From contig DYKL01000127.1 in NCBI GenBank assembly GCA_020722645.1, positions 1 through 8,973 on the forward strand: a stretch of 8,973 nucleotides of DNA, in the 5' to 3' direction. Made by a program: the position numbers and the translations under genes. This stretch comes from Acetofilamentum sp. (GTDB lineage Bacteria > Bacteroidota > Bacteroidia > Bacteroidales > JAFGUD01). The notes beneath the pieces were generated by a model. That model was not told the DNA's origin and did not search any database. It was given only the letters and a program-made list of their open reading frames with translations. Shown here one piece after another: positions 1 through 6,701 of this stretch; positions within the stretch are counted from its first letter, which is position 1, and each line of letters opens with the position of its first letter.

Positions 1-92
1 AAAATGGATTTTATCTGCCTTCGGGTTCAAATTTGACTGAAGAACAAATTAAATTGATTGCTGATGAAATAAAAAATTGTGCGAAAAAGTAA
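1..92 (+). CDS. C-terminal end of a DegT/DnrJ/EryC1/StrS-type sugar aminotransferase (5' end outside window)
   Basis: Reading from base 3, the open frame gives 29 residues and stops at TAA 90-92. The fragment contains YLPSGSNLTEEQIKLIADEI. The order L-P-S-(x)-(x)-N-L-(T/S)-E-E-(Q/E)-I followed by a short amphipathic helix is the usual C-terminus of PLP-dependent sugar aminotransferases of the DegT/StrS family, which put an amino group on a nucleotide-linked keto sugar. The catalytic lysine and PLP-binding regions lie upstream and cannot be checked. The stop codon abuts the ATG of the next gene with no spacing (TAAATG), so the two genes are likely in the same transcript. An amino sugar would fit a surface glycan locus. 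The family call rests only on this short tail. Confidence 0.68.
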   Translation, partial: NGFYLPSGSNLTEEQIKLIADEIKNCAKK

Positions 93-1286
93 ATGAAAAA
101 AGTTTTGTGGTTTATCTGGGATTTTAAAGTTGCTGGCGGAGGCGAAAGATTTGTTATCGAAGGTGTAAAATCACTAATAAAACTTGGAATAAGATGTAAA
201 ATTGTTGTTGTTGATTTACAAAGATTTGAATATTTCGATGAAAGTTTAGATTTGCAACAAATTAAAATTCCAACTTACTTAAGAAAGAAACCGTTTGCTT
301 TCCTTTTTACTTTAATTTCGTTGAAACAAATCATCAAAGATTTTGCTCCTTCAATGATATTAACACAAGACATTCGAGGTTATGTTCTAATCTTTCTTTC
401 TACCATATTTAGCAAGGTTAAAGGTAGTATTATTGATTTTGGACAAATGTATCAATTTGATAACCAAGTAATTCATTCTTCTGCTTATAAAAAGAAAACT
501 GAGATAATAAAAAAAACAGTAGAAGATTTGGGGGAAAAGATTTCAGAAAATAAAAGAAAAAACTTATTGAAATTTGTTGTAAATGAATTAAAAGGGTTGT
601 TACTTTATTTATCGTTCAAGAATTCTGAAAATATCTTTACTTTGTCTGAAAAGGTTCAAAAAGAAGACATAATTTTATATAATAAAAAATCCATTGTATT
701 AAAAGGGGCTTATGATGATTCAATCTTTGAATTAAAAGATAATGGCAAATTAAAATCGAAATTGAAATTGGACTCAAAAATAATAATACTTTCAATTGGT
801 CGATTAATTAAAAATAAAAGAGTTGATTTACTAATTGAAGCAATGAAATTCATAAAGGTTGATAATGTAGTTCTGATGATCGGTGGGAAAGGTGCTGAAT
901 TTGAAAATCTTAATAAATTAGTAAAAGAAAAAAAACTTGAGGAAAAAGTTAAATTTCTTGGTTTTATCCCAGAGGAAGAGCTATTAAATTATTATTTATC
1001 TTGTGATGTTTTTACAACAATGGATCACGCAGATTTTGATATTACAACTTACTTAGCACTTGGACTTGGGAAAAAAGTTGTTTGGCCTAAGGTAATGGAA
1101 ATTGATGATAACTTAAAACAACTTGATTACATCTTTCCTACACTACCAGAGCCAGAACAAATTGCTAAAGCATTTACTCTTGCATTAAGTAAAGAAAAAA
1201 ATGAAATGTCGGATGAAGAGAGAAAAACACTCGAAAAATACACTTGGGATAATTGTTTTTACAATATTTATAAGGTAATTAAATGA
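93..1286 (+). CDS. GT4-like (GT-B fold) glycosyltransferase with an altered EX7E region
   Basis: This 397-residue protein has the two-domain pattern of a family 4 glycosyltransferase, which moves a sugar from a nucleotide sugar to a growing glycan at the cytoplasmic face of the membrane. The N-terminal glycine-rich start GGGERF (15-20) is followed by the amphipathic helix expected of GT-B enzymes. The C-terminal domain opens with SIGRLIKNKR (234-243), continues with MIGGKG (262-267) and KFLGFIPEEEL (287-297), and ends with the donor-binding stretch around DHADFDITTYLALGLGKKVV (311-330). In most GT4 enzymes that stretch carries two glutamates seven residues apart. By alignment they fall on A313 and L321 here, so the classical acid pair is missing. 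There is no signal peptide. The start directly follows the previous stop, and the end overlaps the next gene by 4 bases. Donor and acceptor are unknown. Confidence 0.85.
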   Translation: MKKVLWFIWDFKVAGGGERFVIEGVKSLIKLGIRCKIVVVDLQRFEYFDESLDLQQIKIPTYLRKKPFAFLFTLISLKQIIKDFAPSMILTQDIRGYVLIFLSTIFSKVKGSIIDFGQMYQFDNQVIHSSAYKKKTEIIKKTVEDLGEKISENKRKNLLKFVVNELKGLLLYLSFKNSENIFTLSEKVQKEDIILYNKKSIVLKGAYDDSIFELKDNGKLKSKLKLDSKIIILSIGRLIKNKRVDLLIEAMKFIKVDNVVLMIGGKGAEFENLNKLVKEKKLEEKVKFLGFIPEEELLNYYLSCDVFTTMDHADFDITTYLALGLGKKVVWPKVMEIDDNLKQLDYIFPTLPEPEQIAKAFTLALSKEKNEMSDEERKTLEKYTWDNCFYNIYKVIK

Positions 1287-1978
1287 AATACATAGCCGAA
1301 ATACCAGTTCGATTAGGAAGTAAAAGAGTTCCTAAAAAAAATCTTAGATTAATAAATGGTAAACCGATGGTTGCTTATGCAATAGAAGCGGCAAAAGGTT
1401 CAAAAAGAATCTCTGAGGTGTTTATTAATTCTGAAAGTAAAGTCCTTGAAAAATTGGCTGGTGAGTTAGGTGTTAAATTTTATCAAAGAAAACCAAAATT
1501 GGCAGAAGATACTGTAACAAGCGATGAATTTAACTACGATTTTTTAATGAATAATGAGTGTGATGCTGTTGTAATGGTAAATCCAGTAAGTCCACTCGTT
1601 ACAAGCGAAGATGTCGATTTAGCAATTGATACATTTGAAAAGGGTAATTATGACACTTTGATTTCTGTAAAAGAAGAAAGACTGCAGACATTTTATTTGG
1701 GTAAACCACTCAATATTAATATAAATGAAAAATTAGCAATGACACAAAATATTAATCCTGTTCAAATTGCTTCTTGGGCAGTATCAATTTGGAGAAAAGA
1801 AAGTTTTATAAGAAATTATGAAGAAAAGGGATTTGCTGTTTTTAATGGAAAATTATGTTTGTTCCCTATCAATCCTTTGCATGCGCTTAAAATAAGTTAT
1901 GAGGAAGATTTTCTTTTAGCAGAAATGATAATTGCATCAAAAGGAGCAATAAAAAAGGAAATTAAGTATTATGAATAA
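1283..1978 (+). CDS. Acylneuraminate cytidylyltransferase-family sugar nucleotidyltransferase
   Basis: The 231-residue length and the opening motif PVRLGSKRVPKKNLRLINGK (8-27) match the CTP-binding P-loop of the NeuA/PseF/KdsB superfamily. These enzymes couple CTP to 2-keto-3-deoxy sugar acids (sialic, legionaminic or pseudaminic acid, Kdo) and release pyrophosphate. NPVSPLVTSEDVD (100-112) matches the PTSPLR..DI segment, although the arginine is V106 here. The metal-binding motif near the C-terminus, usually D-I-D-x-x-x-D, reads K203-I-S205-Y-E-E-D209, so the two first aspartates are replaced. The true substrate may therefore differ from a sialic acid, and a noncatalytic role cannot be excluded. 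The gene overlaps the glycosyltransferase upstream by 4 bases (ATGA) and the dehydrogenase downstream by 8 bases, which suggests coupled translation. AAGG at 1272-1275 is a plausible ribosome site. Family assignment is firm; substrate is not. Confidence 0.86.
   Translation: MKYIAEIPVRLGSKRVPKKNLRLINGKPMVAYAIEAAKGSKRISEVFINSESKVLEKLAGELGVKFYQRKPKLAEDTVTSDEFNYDFLMNNECDAVVMVNPVSPLVTSEDVDLAIDTFEKGNYDTLISVKEERLQTFYLGKPLNININEKLAMTQNINPVQIASWAVSIWRKESFIRNYEEKGFAVFNGKLCLFPINPLHALKISYEEDFLLAEMIIASKGAIKKEIKYYE
1955..1960 (+). promoter_or_regulatory. Likely Shine-Dalgarno site for the hydroxyacid dehydrogenase gene
   Basis: AAGGAA lies 10 bases before the ATG at 1971, inside the end of the cytidylyltransferase gene. 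It supports the overlapping start at 1971. The spacing is slightly long, so the call is moderate. Confidence 0.4.
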
Positions 1979-2897
1979 AGTATTAGTTTCACCTTCATCA
2001 TTTGGACAATGTGGCATTGAACCAATTCAGTTGCTTAAAGAAAATGGTTTTGAAATAATTATCAATCCTTATGGAAAGAAGTTAACAGAGACTGAGACAA
2101 TTGAATTAGGAAAAGATGCTATCGGAATAGTCGCTGGAGTTGAAAATCTTAATAAAAACGTTATTGACAAACTACCAAACCTTAGATGTATCAGTAGAGT
2201 TGGTGTTGGAATGGATTCTGTTGACATAGAATATGCAAATTCAAAAGGAATTACTGTACTCAATACTCCAAATGGACCAACAAGAGCAGTGGCTGAATTA
2301 TCCATTGGATTAACAATGAATTTATTAAGGTCAATTTCAAAAGCTGATAAAAATATAAAAAATCAAATTTGGAAGAAAGAAATTGGTTACCTAATCCAAG
2401 ATAAAATTGTTGGGATTTTGGGCTTCGGAAGAATTGGTAGAGAAACTGCAAAATTGTTTCAAGCACTTGGAGCAAATGTGATTGCGTATGATCTTTATCC
2501 AGACATTGATTTTGCAAAAAAATATGATATTAAAATCGTGATGAAAGAAGAACTCTTTTCTGAATCTGATATAATTTCAATACATGTGCCTGGAAATAAA
2601 GATAAAACGGCAATTGTAACGAAAAAAGAATTTCTTTTAATGAAAAAGAATTCGTTTCTTGTGAATGTTTCGCGTGGTGGAGTGGTTGACGAAGATGATT
2701 TATATGACACTTTGAAAAACAATAAGATTTCTGGTGCAGCTTGCGATGTATTTACAACAGAACCATATAACGGTAAATTATTGGAATTAGACAATATTCT
2801 TCTAACTCCTCATTTAGGTTCTTATGCTGAAGAAGCAAAATTGAAAATGGAAATAGATGCAGTGAAGAATTTAATAAATGTACTAAAGGCAAAATGA
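1971..2897 (+). CDS. D-isomer-specific 2-hydroxyacid dehydrogenase (SerA-like, no ACT domain)
   Basis: The 308 residues cover one complete catalytic unit of the D-2-hydroxyacid dehydrogenase family, which reversibly oxidises a 2-hydroxyacid to a 2-keto acid with NAD(H). The Rossmann motif GFGRIG is at 151-156, with D174 at the end of the second strand favouring NAD over NADP. The catalytic triad is complete: R235 in NVSRGGVVDE, E264 in FTTEPY, and H281 in TPHLGS. The substrate-loop region VGVGMDSVD (77-85) is typical of phosphoglycerate-dehydrogenase relatives. The C-terminal regulatory ACT domain of many housekeeping SerA proteins is absent. Its place between a sugar-acid-type cytidylyltransferase and a Gfo/Idh oxidoreductase, overlapping both, points to a glycan precursor rather than serine synthesis. 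A sugar-acid or small hydroxyacid substituent is plausible, but the substrate cannot be read from sequence. Confidence 0.9.
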   Translation: MNKVLVSPSSFGQCGIEPIQLLKENGFEIIINPYGKKLTETETIELGKDAIGIVAGVENLNKNVIDKLPNLRCISRVGVGMDSVDIEYANSKGITVLNTPNGPTRAVAELSIGLTMNLLRSISKADKNIKNQIWKKEIGYLIQDKIVGILGFGRIGRETAKLFQALGANVIAYDLYPDIDFAKKYDIKIVMKEELFSESDIISIHVPGNKDKTAIVTKKEFLLMKKNSFLVNVSRGGVVDEDDLYDTLKNNKISGAACDVFTTEPYNGKLLELDNILLTPHLGSYAEEAKLKMEIDAVKNLINVLKAK

Positions 2898-3886
2898 AAT
2901 TAAAATTTGGGATAATTGGCTTCGGCAAAATTGGTCAGTTACGAAAGAGAGTTATTGAAGAACTAGGAATTGGTGAAGTTATAGCTCTTGCTGATCCTAA
3001 TATCAATTCTTTCGATATAGATAGTTCGATTGAATTGTTTACTGATTATCAAGAATTAATAAAATTAGATATTGATGCCGTTATTGTTGCTACTCCGAAT
3101 TTTATAACTTCTCAAGCAGTAATAGATTCTTTATTAGCTGGTAAACATGTATTCTGTGAAAAACCACCTGGAAGAAACTTAAATGAAGTTAAAGAAATAG
3201 AAAAAATATTTAGCAAAACAAATAATTTAGTTTTGAAATTTGGTTTTAACCATAGAGAGCATTTTAGTGTTCGAGAAGCGAAAAAGATAATCCACAATAA
3301 TGTTCTTGGTGAAATTATGTGGGCAAGAGGATTTTATGGGAAGTCTGGCGGAGAGAATTTTGAAAATGAATGGCGAAGCGATAAAAATTTAGCTGGCGGT
3401 GGTATTTTGCTTGATCAAGGAATCCACATGATTGATCTTTTAAACTATTTTTTAGGGGATTTTGATGAAGTTAAAAGTTTTGTTACTCGCTCATTTTGGA
3501 ATATTGGTTTAGAAGATAATGCTTTTGCAATTATGAAAAATAAGCAAAATAAATTTGCTGTGTTCCATTCATCATCAACTCAATGGAAACATCTATTTAG
3601 ATTAGAGCTATTTTTTGAAAATGGATATATGATATTATCTGGATTACTCACAGGTTCTTTGTCTTATGGAACAGAAACTCTTATAATTGCAAAAAGAAAT
3701 TTTTCAGATAAAGGTCAACCTAATGAAGAAGAACTTTTTTTTGATGAAGATAAAAGTTGGTATTTTGAATTGAATGATTTCTATAGTTGTATAGTAAACA
3801 ATTCACAAGTTATTCAAGGAACAATTTATGACGCCTTGAAAGCTATGGAACTAATTGAAAAAATTTATGAAAATAAAAACTTTTAA
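2894..3886 (+). CDS. Gfo/Idh/MocA-family NAD(P)-dependent sugar oxidoreductase
   Basis: This 330-residue protein begins with the dinucleotide-binding motif GIIGFGKIG (6-14). It then shows AVIVATPNF (62-70) and the family signature GKHVFCEKPPGRNL (83-96), in which the EKP lysine (K90) contacts cofactor and substrate. The C-terminal substrate domain contains GGGILLDQGIHMIDLLNYFL (168-187), with D174 and H178 forming the usual D-x-x-x-H catalytic pair. The family oxidises or reduces hydroxyl groups on sugars, inositols or nucleotide sugars. ATGA at 2894-2897 overlaps the dehydrogenase stop, and AAAGG at 2885-2889 may act as a ribosome site. Two successive NAD-dependent enzymes with coupled starts could act on the same intermediate, for example in a redox inversion or a 3-keto step, but this is inference. 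All recognised motifs are intact. Confidence 0.92.
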   Translation: MKLKFGIIGFGKIGQLRKRVIEELGIGEVIALADPNINSFDIDSSIELFTDYQELIKLDIDAVIVATPNFITSQAVIDSLLAGKHVFCEKPPGRNLNEVKEIEKIFSKTNNLVLKFGFNHREHFSVREAKKIIHNNVLGEIMWARGFYGKSGGENFENEWRSDKNLAGGGILLDQGIHMIDLLNYFLGDFDEVKSFVTRSFWNIGLEDNAFAIMKNKQNKFAVFHSSSTQWKHLFRLELFFENGYMILSGLLTGSLSYGTETLIIAKRNFSDKGQPNEEELFFDEDKSWYFELNDFYSCIVNNSQVIQGTIYDALKAMELIEKIYENKNF

Positions 3887-3903
3887 TACTAATTATCATT
3901 TTA

Positions 3904-4896
3904 ATGAAAACACGAATTATTAAAGAAAAATATAAAATAGAAGAAATTCGTCCTCAAGAAGAGTATAATAAGTATATACAACTGATAAAGGATGATATTG
4001 AACAAATATTTAATGATAATGCTGGAACATTTATCAAGCAATGCCCTGCTTGTGGTTCAAGGGAATCTTCGTTTAAATTTTCAAAATATGGTTTTGTTTA
4101 CCGTGAATGCTCAACTTGTTCTACTATTTATATGACTCCTCGTCCTACAATTGAAATGTTACATAATTTCTATGCAAACTCGAAAGGTGTGAAATATTGG
4201 AATTCATCTTATGTTCAAAATACAAAATCAAGAATTGAAAATGTTTATAAAACAAGAGCACGATGGATTAAAGAATCAATTGAATTTTCTTCAAATAGCT
4301 CAAATTCTTATTTAGATTATTATCCAAAATATTCACCTTTTATTGAAGAAATTTCAAATTTGAAATTGTTTAATAAATTGGTAGCATACAAGCCTTTTGA
4401 AAGTGTTATGCAGGCAATTTCTAAATCTAAATTTGAAATAAGAACTTCGATTATTGATGAAAAATTTTCTGTTATTTCAGCATTTGAAGTTATTGATAGA
4501 TTTTTTGACCCAAAAGATGCACTAAAAACAATTTATTCACTATTGGAGGATAATGGTTTATTATTTCTTTCAACAACTTCAGCTTCTGGATTTGATATTC
4601 AATATCTTTTAAAAAATGCTAAAAATATTATTCCTCCTATCAATATGACAATCTTTTCAATTGAAGGAATTACGAAAGCATTAACAGAAATTGGTTTTGA
4701 AATAGTTGAAATGAGTACTCCTGGCACTTTAGATTTGCAAATTATCGAAAAACAAATAAAAGACGTTCAATTACCGAAGTTTCTAAAAGATATTATTACT
4801 AATAGGGATAATTCTGTTAAAGAAAGTTTCCAAGAGTTTTTACAAAGAGCAAAATTAAGTTCATATATGACAATTTTAGCAAAGAAAAGGAAATAA
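3904..4896 (+). CDS. Zinc-ribbon protein with a methyltransferase-like domain lacking the SAM-binding loop (putative pseudo-methyltransferase)
   Basis: The 330-residue protein has an N-terminal helix-rich extension, then a zinc ribbon with C47-P-A-C50 and C69-S-T-C72. This is the arrangement seen ahead of class I SAM methyltransferases in sugar C-methyltransferase-like families. The body still follows the Rossmann methyltransferase order: the segment at 135-150 sits where motif I should be, SVISAFEVIDRF (189-200) matches the post-motif-II 'DVI..FEVLEH' strand, and DNGLLFLSTTS (216-226) matches 'GGLL.LTTPN'. However, motif I (normally LDxGCGxGxFL) reads LDYYPKYSPFI, losing all three glycines, and the H of the EVLEH motif is replaced by R. 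SAM binding by the usual route therefore looks unlikely. It may be a structural or adaptor protein, or an enzyme using another cofactor. There is a 17-base gap upstream, the largest in the window, and no clear ribosome site. Confidence 0.75.
   Translation: MKTRIIKEKYKIEEIRPQEEYNKYIQLIKDDIEQIFNDNAGTFIKQCPACGSRESSFKFSKYGFVYRECSTCSTIYMTPRPTIEMLHNFYANSKGVKYWNSSYVQNTKSRIENVYKTRARWIKESIEFSSNSSNSYLDYYPKYSPFIEEISNLKLFNKLVAYKPFESVMQAISKSKFEIRTSIIDEKFSVISAFEVIDRFFDPKDALKTIYSLLEDNGLLFLSTTSASGFDIQYLLKNAKNIIPPINMTIFSIEGITKALTEIGFEIVEMSTPGTLDLQIIEKQIKDVQLPKFLKDIITNRDNSVKESFQEFLQRAKLSSYMTILAKKRK
4887..4892 (+). promoter_or_regulatory. Likely Shine-Dalgarno site for the SIS isomerase gene
   Basis: AAGGAA ends 7 bases before the ATG at 4900 and overlaps the last codons of the preceding gene. 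Motif and spacing are good, making this one of the clearest ribosome sites in the window. Confidence 0.5.
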
Positions 4897-4899
4897 TTA

Positions 4900-5502
4900 A
4901 TGCAAAATAGAAAACAAACACTTCAACAACATTTTGTTGAGTATAGAAAAAATCTTCTTAATTTAATAGATTCAATAGATATTGATATCCTTGAAAAAAT
5001 CGTGGCAAGATTTATTCAAGCTCACAAAGAAGGTAAAACAGTATATGTCTGTGGGAATGGCGGAAGTGCTGCTACTTCTTCTCATTGGCAAGTAGATTTT
5101 GGATTTTTTGTAAGATACTTTTCAAAGAAAAGAATGAAATTTAGAAGTTTGACAGACCAAGTACCAATGATTACTGCTATTGGAAACGACCATAGTTATG
5201 AAGATATTTTTGTTGATCAAATGATTGATAATTTTGAGTCTGGAGATGTGTTAGTCGCAATTTCTGCAAGTGGAAATTCAATGAACGTTGTAAAAGCTGC
5301 AGAGTATGCTAACAAAATGGGTGGAACAAGCATTGGTTTAGTTGGTTTTAAAGGGGGAAAATTAAAAGAAGTTTCACAAATTTGTCTTTTTACACCAAAC
5401 CCTGAAAAGCAATATGGTCCAATAGAAGATTTACATATGATTTTGGACCATATAATGGTGTCTTATTTAGCAAAAGATGAAGAATTTAATAATTTCAGTT
5501 AA
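4900..5502 (+). CDS. SIS-domain sugar-phosphate isomerase, GmhA-like
   Basis: At 200 residues this has the size and layout of phosphoheptose isomerase (GmhA), which converts sedoheptulose 7-phosphate to D-glycero-D-manno-heptose 7-phosphate. The phosphate-binding elements are present: CGNGGSAA (51-58), GNDHSYEDIF (95-104) and ISASGNSMNV (121-130). The C-terminal helix carries IEDLHMILDH (175-184), where H184 aligns with catalytic H180 of E. coli GmhA. The second catalytic residue, E65 in E. coli, aligns with D66 here in the segment H62-W-Q-V-D66. It is a conservative but notable change. GmhA-type genes in glycan loci usually sit beside a heptose kinase and a nucleotidyltransferase (HddA/HddC). 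Neither is in the window, while a phosphatase follows directly. A different ketose phosphate substrate, or a DiaA-like noncatalytic SIS role, is possible. Confidence 0.82.
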   Translation: MQNRKQTLQQHFVEYRKNLLNLIDSIDIDILEKIVARFIQAHKEGKTVYVCGNGGSAATSSHWQVDFGFFVRYFSKKRMKFRSLTDQVPMITAIGNDHSYEDIFVDQMIDNFESGDVLVAISASGNSMNVVKAAEYANKMGGTSIGLVGFKGGKLKEVSQICLFTPNPEKQYGPIEDLHMILDHIMVSYLAKDEEFNNFS

Positions 5503-5511
5503 AAATAAAAA

Positions 5512-6246
5512 ATGAATAATTTAGAAATAGCAATTCACGCTGCAAAATCAGCAGCTAAGAAATTAAAAAAAATAAAAAAACAAAAGATTCAAATTAAATC
5601 TGAGCTTGGGAAGGATATTAAACTTGAAGCTGATAGTATCTCAGAAAATGCGATTATAAAAGTAATAAAACGAAATTCCCCATATCCAATTCTTTCAGAG
5701 GAGAGTAGTCAAAAAATTGATTTTTCTAAAGAAAATATTCTTTGGATAATAGATCCTTTAGATGGAAGTCTTAATTTTTCAAGAGATATACCGTTTTATT
5801 GTATTTCAATTTCTTTGTGGAAATCAGGCAATCCGGTATTAGGAGTTGTTTATGATATCGTAAATAATAATCTTTATCACGGTGAAGTAAATGTTGGAGC
5901 TTTTTGTAATAACAAAAAAATCAATTGTAGTATTATTACTAGTAAAAAAAAATCAATTTTAGCAACGGGATTCCCAGTCTATTCTGACTTTTCTTCTAAA
6001 GAATTAGATAATTTTATTAAAAATATACAAGAATTTAAAAAAATACGTTTATTCGGGTCAGCGGCAATGTCAATTATTAATGTTGCAAAAGGTTCGATCG
6101 AAGCATATTGTGAGAATGATATTGCTATTTGGGATGTAGCTGGAGCATTAGCAATTCTTAAGGCTGCTGGAGGTAAATATAATATTAACTTATCTAAAAA
6201 AGAAAATGTCGTTTATTGTTTTGCTTCCAACGGAATCTCATTATGA
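5512..6246 (+). CDS. Inositol monophosphatase-family sugar phosphatase
   Basis: The 244-residue sequence carries every metal-binding signature of the lithium-sensitive phosphatase (IMPase/CysQ/HisN) superfamily: ILSEES with E63-E64, IIDPLDGSLNFS (79-90) with D81 and D84, and AIWDVAGALAILKAAGG (205-221) with D208. The usual DGT is DGS here, which keeps a hydroxyl for the nucleophilic water. The substrate-side segment RLFGSAAMSIINVAKGSIEA (179-198) is also typical. These enzymes hydrolyse phosphate monoesters from inositols, sugars, histidinol or PAP with Mg2+. Coming right after a SIS isomerase, it most likely dephosphorylates the isomerised sugar phosphate or a related intermediate, though this is inferred from position. 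Spacing from the previous stop is 9 bases with an A-rich leader and no Shine-Dalgarno. The end overlaps the next start by 4 bases. Confidence 0.9.
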   Translation: MNNLEIAIHAAKSAAKKLKKIKKQKIQIKSELGKDIKLEADSISENAIIKVIKRNSPYPILSEESSQKIDFSKENILWIIDPLDGSLNFSRDIPFYCISISLWKSGNPVLGVVYDIVNNNLYHGEVNVGAFCNNKKINCSIITSKKKSILATGFPVYSDFSSKELDNFIKNIQEFKKIRLFGSAAMSIINVAKGSIEAYCENDIAIWDVAGALAILKAAGGKYNINLSKKENVVYCFASNGISL

Positions 6247-6701
6247 TTTATGACTCAATTAAAAATGCAAAAATTTATTATGGAATTCATCCTGATATAG
6301 AAGCAGGATTAAAGTATTTAGAAAAATTAACTCCAGATATTGAGTTGGGTGAATATAAAGTAAACGAAAATGTGAAAGCTATTGTTAGTGAATATGAAAC
6401 AATTGCAGTTTTTGAAAGGGGTTATGAAGCACATAAAAATGTTATTGATATTCAATTTCCTATAATTGGTAGAGAACGAATTAAGTGGTCATTTGCTCAA
6501 GGTATGGATATTAATATTCCTTATGATAAAGAAAAAGATAGAACATTTTATAAAAACTCAAATTATTCAACACATGTTGATATTGGTAATGGTTTTTTTG
6601 CTATTATGTTTCCAGATGATGCCCATAGTCCACAACACTGTGTTGAAAAACCAGAATTAATTAAAAAAGTTACAATTAAAGTAAAAAATTTTGAAAAGTG
6701 A
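6243..6701 (+). CDS. YhcH/TabA/YiaL-family (DUF386) cupin-like protein, probable sugar anomerase
   Basis: Starting at ATG 6243 gives 152 residues, the normal length of the family, and a typical first segment MIYDSIKNAKIYYGIHP. The frame stays open back to a TTG at 6216, but that would add nine unrelated residues and a 31-base overlap. The ATG makes a neat ATGA overlap with the phosphatase stop. Family metal and active-site residues are intact: E62 and H64 in YEAHKNV, D69 and Q71 in IDIQFP, and H128 in FPDDAHSPQH (123-132), followed by the basic strand KKVTIKVK (141-148). E. coli YhcH (NanQ) is reported to speed sialic acid anomerisation, and others act on biofilm or gulonate-type sugars. A plausible job here is to supply the correct anomer of a sugar acid to the cytidylyltransferase-type enzyme upstream, but its substrate is unproven. 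Confidence 0.9.
   Translation: MIYDSIKNAKIYYGIHPDIEAGLKYLEKLTPDIELGEYKVNENVKAIVSEYETIAVFERGYEAHKNVIDIQFPIIGRERIKWSFAQGMDINIPYDKEKDRTFYKNSNYSTHVDIGNGFFAIMFPDDAHSPQHCVEKPELIKKVTIKVKNFEK

Noticed and set aside
2069..2794. Three minus-strand open frames opposite the hydroxyacid dehydrogenase
   Set aside because: They are antisense to a protein with full catalytic motifs, have no recognisable domain and no convincing start context.
2405..2940. Similar GGCTTCGG-containing stretches near 2421 and 2920, considered as a repeat
   Set aside because: Both encode GFG(R/K)IG cofactor loops. The similarity is explained by protein motif and codon use, not duplication.
3887..3903. Largest intergenic gap, considered as an internal promoter or terminator
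   Set aside because: Seventeen AT-rich bases contain no hairpin with a T-run and no recognisable -35/-10 pair. AT-rich sequence is everywhere in this window.
6216..6245. Upstream TTG start for the YhcH gene
   Set aside because: The added residues are unlike the family N-terminus and create a long overlap. ATG 6243 gives the family length and an ATGA junction.
6466..6660. Short plus-strand frame inside the YhcH gene
   Set aside because: It is an out-of-frame shadow of a protein with all family residues intact.
6698..6700. GTG start for the cyclase gene
   Set aside because: An ATG follows immediately and forms the common TGATG coupling. The GTG adds only one residue and has no better ribosome site.
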